Positions 5,647 to 8,800 of a stretch of 8,800 bases of DNA are shown one piece after another. The DNA is from CAYVAP01 sp964521065. GTDB taxonomy: Bacteria > Bacteroidota > Bacteroidia > J057. Each line of letters begins with the position of its first letter. Within the stretch, counting starts at the first letter, position 1. The translations under genes and the position numbers were made by a program. The notes below the pieces were generated by a model. The model worked only from the letters and a program-made list of their open reading frames with translations. It did no database searches and had not been told where the DNA came from. The stretch is taken from contig CAZFPQ010000283.1 of NCBI GenBank assembly GCA_964521065.1, positions 1 through 8,800 on the forward strand, in the 5' to 3' direction.

Positions 5647-5696
5647 GCAAAGTCCCTCTTCAAGCTCCTCATGGCGGTTTTGAAGGGGGACTTTGC
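5647..5696 (+). terminator. Long stem-loop after the barrel gene
   Basis: GCAAAGTCCCTCTTCAA (5647-5663) pairs with TTGAAGGGGGACTTTGC (5680-5696): 17 pairs with one T.G wobble and a 16-nt loop. A short outer CACAA/TTGTG extension is possible. There is no T tract after it, so it may work as an unusual terminator, a 3'-end stabiliser, or an imperfect palindromic repeat. It lies 84 bases past the barrel stop codon and upstream of the response regulator gene. Confidence 0.5.
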
Positions 5697-5755
5697 TTGT
5701 GATGAGCACAAATCTTACCTACATAAATATGTATTAACAAATACTTAATGAGGTC

Positions 5756-5788
5756 TTAACTATTTACACACCCCCTCCCCTTAGTTTG
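5756..5788 (+). promoter_or_regulatory. Weak candidate promoter for the response regulator
   Basis: TTAGTTTGGC at 5781-5790 resembles the -7 elements seen before nuoM and the dehydrogenase gene. The best -33 match is only TTA (5756-5758), 23 bases upstream. It would give a leader of about 36 bases. Confidence 0.25.
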
Positions 5789-5830
5789 GCTGAACCGACA
5801 TCTCGTCCACCGTGATACAATTTTAGGCCC

Positions 5831-6265
5831 ATGAATCAGCCATTGCTCGTAATCGTTGATGATGAAGAAGACTTGCTCGAGCTTTATGCCTATAACTTTA
5901 AGCGCCGAGGGTTTGCCGTTAAGACCTTTGAACGGGCCAAACCTGCCCTACATTTTATCCGAAAAAATCGCCCGGCCTTGGTCATGTGTGACTGGATGAT
6001 GCCTGAAATGGATGGCCTTGAACTATGCAAAGCCATCAAAAGCAGCCTAGCACTTGCCGACCTACCTTTCGTCATGGTTACTTGCCGCACTGAGCGTCTC
6101 GCCAAGTCAGAAGCCTTAGCCGCGGGCGTAACAGAATTCCTCACCAAGCCCATTGGCATGGAGAACTTAGTACAGCGAATCAAATCCCTCCTTACCGACA
6201 GCATTAGAATCCCTGGGAAGATCAGCGCTCCCGAAAACTTGGGCTCTGCGGGCATGATGAATTAG
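5831..6265 (+). CDS. Single-domain CheY-like response regulator
   Basis: A 144-residue protein made of one receiver domain (about 4-122) and a short 20-residue tail. All receiver landmarks are present: the acidic pocket Asp10-Asp11 in VIVDDEEDL, phospho-acceptor Asp54 in VMCDWMMPEMDG, the switch Thr84 in FVMVT, an aromatic at Phe103, and Lys106 in FLTKP. It has no DNA-binding or enzymatic output domain, so it probably works by protein contact, as a phosphorelay intermediate or as a partner of a hybrid kinase. No histidine kinase is in the window. The start at 5831 gives the usual short lead MNQPLLVIVDDE. The gene appears monocistronic, with the barrel gene 268 bases upstream and the next firm gene 319 bases downstream. 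Confidence 0.92.
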   Translation: MNQPLLVIVDDEEDLLELYAYNFKRRGFAVKTFERAKPALHFIRKNRPALVMCDWMMPEMDGLELCKAIKSSLALADLPFVMVTCRTERLAKSEALAAGVTEFLTKPIGMENLVQRIKSLLTDSIRIPGKISAPENLGSAGMMN

Positions 6266-6584
6266 CCTTGCGCAAAAGATCAGGTTAAGTTTGTGTAAGC
6301 ACCAGATGGTTTTGCACAGAGATTGCTTTGTGTATCTTACAAGGAAGAGAAGTCCCATTGCCGAAGCTCATATTGGGTTAAGCAGATGACGGTCACTTCC
6401 TTTATGTCAACTCACCTACTCGTACCATGTGCTTGTGGGGCACCAGTAGCCTAAGCAAGCAGATCAAAGAAAAGGGAGTATACAGGATATGGGCTTATCA
6501 CCAATAGCTTCTGCCATAGGTTCATATATTACTGCCCTGATCATCTTTTTCCTATCTGCCTAAACCAAGATTTTTCCGTTGCTC
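6266..6584. other. 319-base gap with little recognisable content
   Basis: No RNA gene or terminator with a T tract is visible. TTGCGCAA (6268-6275) is an 8-bp palindrome just past the response regulator stop codon. TTTGTGTA occurs twice, near 6290 and 6328. The only coding candidate is the small hydrophobic frame at 6489-6563. The promoter of the lipoprotein gene should lie here, but I cannot place it with confidence. Confidence 0.4.
6489..6563 (+). CDS. Possible 24-residue hydrophobic peptide
   Basis: ATG 6489 to TAA 6563 encodes 24 residues, MGLSPIASAIGS followed by YITALIIFFLSA, almost entirely hydrophobic with no charged residue. A purine-rich AAAAGGGAG (about 6470-6478) sits some 10 bases before the ATG, closer to a Shine-Dalgarno site than any other gene here has. 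It ends 21 bases before the lipoprotein ATG and is in the same frame, separated by the stop codon. It could be a membrane peptide, a leader peptide, or chance. Size makes this a weak call. Confidence 0.25.
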   Translation: MGLSPIASAIGSYITALIIFFLSA

Positions 6585-7181
6585 ATGAACACCACCCAAG
6601 CGCCAATTCATACCATTTTCTGGACTGTATGGATCCTTTCCTTGGTGGCCTGCGGCCCCAATGATCCTGGAAAGCGCCCTCTAGAAACCACCATCAGTCC
6701 AGTAGGGCTCCGTTTTGTACGCTTGCAGGACAGTTTGGCAAGCATTCAGCCCCAAGGGAGCAACCTAGTAAGCATGAGAGATACCCTCGAGCATGCCAAT
6801 GGCTACATCTGGCTTTCACGTATCCTAGACTTACAAGACGGACAAATCATCTTGGATGGGGATTTCATTGATGATCGGCAGGCTACTCAAGCCCTAATCG
6901 ATGCCAGTCAGGTAAACCGGATCCGTATAGAAAGTCCTTCCTTTGAGACCCAAGAAGGGCTAAAGGTCGGCAGTACCTTCGCAGACCTGATCAAAGCTTT
7001 TCACGATTCTACCCTCTACATTGACCCCCTACCCGACTTCCAAATGTTGCAAGTTCAAATTCCCAATATGGGAATGTATTACCTATTTGAGGAGCCCAAG
7101 CAGCTGGATAGCGGTCAACTCGATATTTCACCAGACCATGTTCCTTCGGATTTACCAATCAAAGCCATTGTGGTGATGTGA
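6585..7181 (+). CDS. Putative lipoprotein of unknown function
   Basis: A 198-residue protein. Residues 1-22 are a lipoprotein signal peptide with hydrophobic core IFWTVWILSL and lipobox L-V-A-C, so Cys23 should be acylated; the following GPNDPG is compatible with outer-membrane sorting. The mature part is mixed alpha/beta with no family I can name. One segment, GLKVGSTFADLIKAF (about 126-140), has the G-x-T-x-x-D-L pattern common in small periplasmic domains where a glycine turn leads into a helix. The end LPIKAIVVM is a likely edge strand. I chose ATG 6585 over the in-frame TTG at 6579, which adds only two residues. It precedes the dehydrogenase gene by 68 bases in the same direction, but that gene appears to have its own promoter. 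Confidence 0.82.
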   Translation: MNTTQAPIHTIFWTVWILSLVACGPNDPGKRPLETTISPVGLRFVRLQDSLASIQPQGSNLVSMRDTLEHANGYIWLSRILDLQDGQIILDGDFIDDRQATQALIDASQVNRIRIESPSFETQEGLKVGSTFADLIKAFHDSTLYIDPLPDFQMLQVQIPNMGMYYLFEEPKQLDSGQLDISPDHVPSDLPIKAIVVM

Positions 7182-7188
7182 TTAGGCA

Positions 7189-7218
7189 TTGAACGCGAGA
7201 GGAACTTTCATTAGTTTG
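7189..7218 (+). promoter_or_regulatory. Candidate promoter for the dehydrogenase gene
   Basis: TTG (7189-7191), 20 bases, then TAGTTTG (7212-7218) within TTAGTTTGCC. Spacing and boxes match the nuoM candidate and the Bacteroidota pattern. Transcription would start near 7225, 25 bases before the ATG at 7250. Confidence 0.45.
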
Positions 7219-7249
7219 CCGCGCAAATTACTTGATTCGATCCTCTTCC

Positions 7250-8800
7250 ATGACCCAAAAGAACTTGAAATGTGTGGTGGGCATCCTGGGCTTACTCTTT
7301 TTGGCCATGTGGCTGCCGCTTTCAGCCCAAACCCTTCCGGACAAATTTTCGGTGGAGAAAGTCTCTCCCCCTATGGCAGAACCTGCCGGTATCCATTTTG
7401 ATGAGCGAGGACATTTATACATCCTAGAAAAAAGAGGTCGGGTTCGCATCATGATGGGTGATTCACTCCTAGCTACTCCCCTGGTTGACATCCAGGAAGA
7501 GGTTGGCAATTGGAGAGACCATGGTTTACTTGGCTTTGCCTTGCACCCCAACTTTCTGAGCAACGGATATTTTTACCTTTATTATGCCGTAGACCGGCAT
7601 CACTTGCTCCATTTTGGCCTGCCCAGTTATCATCCTGATTCCAATGAATATTTTGGGGCTACCATTGGCAGGATTACCCGCTATACTGCCGACCCGGCAA
7701 CCGACTTTACCACTACCTTACCCGATAGTCGAAAAGTCTTGCTTGGCAAAACCCATGACAACGGACTCCCTATTCTGCATGAGTCTCACGCCGTGGGAGC
7801 ACTCACCTTCGCCAAAGATGGCACCCTCCTGGTATCGGGGGGTGACGGAGCATCGTTCGATGGCATTGATGTAGGAGGTGATGCCAAGGGAGCTTACGCC
7901 TCCCAAGCACTCGCCGATGGCATCATTGCTCCCAAAGAAGACATTGGGGCTTGGCGCTCCCAACTCGTCGATTGCTATAATGGCAAAATCCTCCGCATTG
8001 ACCCCGAAACTGGCCTAGGACTCCCTTCAAATCCTTTTTACAATTCCCAAGCCCCTGATGCGCCCCGCTCAAAAGTATGGGCTCTCGGTCTCCGCAATCC
8101 CTTCCGCTTCAGCGTTGCCTCCGAAAGTGGCAGCCATGCCGTCGAGGATGGGGATCCTGGGGTGATCTACATTGGAGACGTAGGGCTTTGGCATTGGGAA
8201 GAAATCAACGTAGCTGATGGACCAGGCCTAAATTTTGGCTGGCCAGCCTACGAAGGCATAGAATTATTGGGCTGGGCCTACCAGAGCAAACCTACCCTAA
8301 ATCTAGACGCTCCAAACCCCGTTCAAGGCTGCGAAACCGATTATTTCTACTTTCAAGATCTACTGGTCCAAGCTCGTGGCGATCACCAATATCAGTTTCC
8401 CAATCCTTGCCAGCCCATCCTAGGGGTACCAGAAGACGTGCCCCATTTTGTGCATACCCCACCCGCATTAGAATGGGCCAACAAACTCATGGATACCTTG
8501 AGTACAAGGGTAGCAGTGGCTCCCGCCAATGGGGGCGAGGTTGAACCAGTAGAACTTGGCCAAGCTCAAGCGGATGTATCCGGCGAAAATTTTTGGGGTT
8601 CCTCCTCTACGGGAGGAGTTTTCTACGATGGGAGCTCCTTTCCAACGGAATACCAGGGCAGTTACTTCTTTGCCGACTATAGCGCCAAATGGATTCGCCG
8701 CATAGAAGTAAATGAGAGTCACCTACCCGTCGCCGTGCATCGCTTTGCCGGTTCTCGTTTCCCAGTTTCCGACCTCAAGGTTCACCCGCTCATTGGAGAT
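7250..8800 (+). CDS. Secreted PQQ-type glucose/sorbosone dehydrogenase family protein, 3' end missing
   Basis: The frame is open from ATG 7250 to the window edge (517 codons, no stop). Residues 1-26 are a signal peptide (GILGLLFLAMWLPLSA-Q). The rest follows the glucose/sorbosone dehydrogenase six-bladed propeller: PAGIHFDERGHLYILEKRGRV (45-65), HGLLGFALHPNF (91-102), ESHAVGALTFAKDGTLLVSGGDG (178-200), NGKILRIDPETG (244-255), WALGLRNPFRF (277-287), IGDVGLWHWEEIN (308-320), LNFGWPAYEG (327-336) and TGGVFYDGSSFP (454-465). His180 and Arg282-Asn283 match the catalytic base and PQQ-contact positions of soluble glucose dehydrogenases. Members oxidise sugars or related alcohols outside the cytoplasm, with PQQ where bound. 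About 115 residues, with Cys361 and Cys387, separate the FGWPAYEG and GGVFYDG motifs, longer than in compact members. Start chosen by signal peptide and promoter. The C-terminus is unseen. Confidence 0.9.
   Translation, partial: MTQKNLKCVVGILGLLFLAMWLPLSAQTLPDKFSVEKVSPPMAEPAGIHFDERGHLYILEKRGRVRIMMGDSLLATPLVDIQEEVGNWRDHGLLGFALHPNFLSNGYFYLYYAVDRHHLLHFGLPSYHPDSNEYFGATIGRITRYTADPATDFTTTLPDSRKVLLGKTHDNGLPILHESHAVGALTFAKDGTLLVSGGDGASFDGIDVGGDAKGAYASQALADGIIAPKEDIGAWRSQLVDCYNGKILRIDPETGLGLPSNPFYNSQAPDAPRSKVWALGLRNPFRFSVASESGSHAVEDGDPGVIYIGDVGLWHWEEINVADGPGLNFGWPAYEGIELLGWAYQSKPTLNLDAPNPVQGCETDYFYFQDLLVQARGDHQYQFPNPCQPILGVPEDVPHFVHTPPALEWANKLMDTLSTRVAVAPANGGEVEPVELGQAQADVSGENFWGSSSTGGVFYDGSSFPTEYQGSYFFADYSAKWIRRIEVNESHLPVAVHRFAGSRFPVSDLKVHPLIGD

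Noticed and set aside
6386..6454. 22-residue frame with a C-A-C motif in the 6266-6584 gap
   Set aside because: It has no ribosome-binding or promoter context and no hydrophobic or repeated pattern; chance is the simplest explanation.
7189..7874. Plus-strand frames of 70 and 86 codons (7189-7401, 7614-7874)
   Set aside because: They are out-of-frame shadows of the dehydrogenase gene, whose continuous frame runs from 7250 to the window edge.
1..8800. CRISPR array, tRNA, rRNA, insertion sequence or defence gene
   Set aside because: I looked for regular direct repeats, cloverleaf patterns, transposase motifs and defence domains on both strands and found none that hold up.

Overview
The window looks like an ordinary chromosomal segment of a member of the Bacteroidota. 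I infer this from three things: no convincing Shine-Dalgarno sites at most starts, several candidate promoters of the TTG-N20/21-TA(C/G)TTTG type, and a gene mix typical of the phylum (DUF4332 protein, lone response regulator, large secreted glucose/sorbosone dehydrogenase-like protein). A more precise placement, for example near Saprospiria, would be a guess. I see no rRNA, tRNA, CRISPR array, transposase, phage gene or recognisable defence locus.

Left part (1-2000). A gene-free left edge carries a compact hairpin (44-68) and a minus-strand terminator (259-290). A minus-strand gene for an exported coiled-coil protein (473-1042) follows. Divergent from it is a 35-residue single-membrane-span microprotein gene (1143-1250). 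Next is a roughly 300-base non-coding tract full of small hairpins. One of these (1429-1453) has the same 8-bp stem, 9-nt loop geometry and almost the same loop as the hairpin at 44-68, but a different stem sequence. A DUF4332 helix-hairpin-helix gene (1568-1972, minus) ends just beyond this tract.

Middle (2000-5600). A TetR-family regulator (2282-2884, plus) is preceded by a 309-base divergent gap with repeated CCTAAG elements. A second structured non-coding stretch (2885-3192) separates it from a convergent, solitary NuoM-type antiporter gene (3193-4749, minus). That protein keeps the four charged residues of the proton path but has an altered TM7-8 motif, and no other complex I gene is in view. 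Divergent from it is an exported, probably beta-barrel protein (4930-5562, plus) with a strong hairpin downstream.

Right part (5600-8800). All genes are on the plus strand: a single-domain CheY-like response regulator (5831-6265), a 319-base gap with a possible 24-residue hydrophobic peptide, a lipoprotein of unknown function (6585-7181), and a secreted PQQ-type glucose/sorbosone dehydrogenase family protein (7250 to the window edge, 3' end missing).

The genes do not form one pathway; most appear to be single transcription units. I did not find a convincing new multi-gene system. The observations most worth following are the covarying hairpin pair, the solitary NuoM with its altered motif, the microprotein, and a promoter-like motif shared by three genes.
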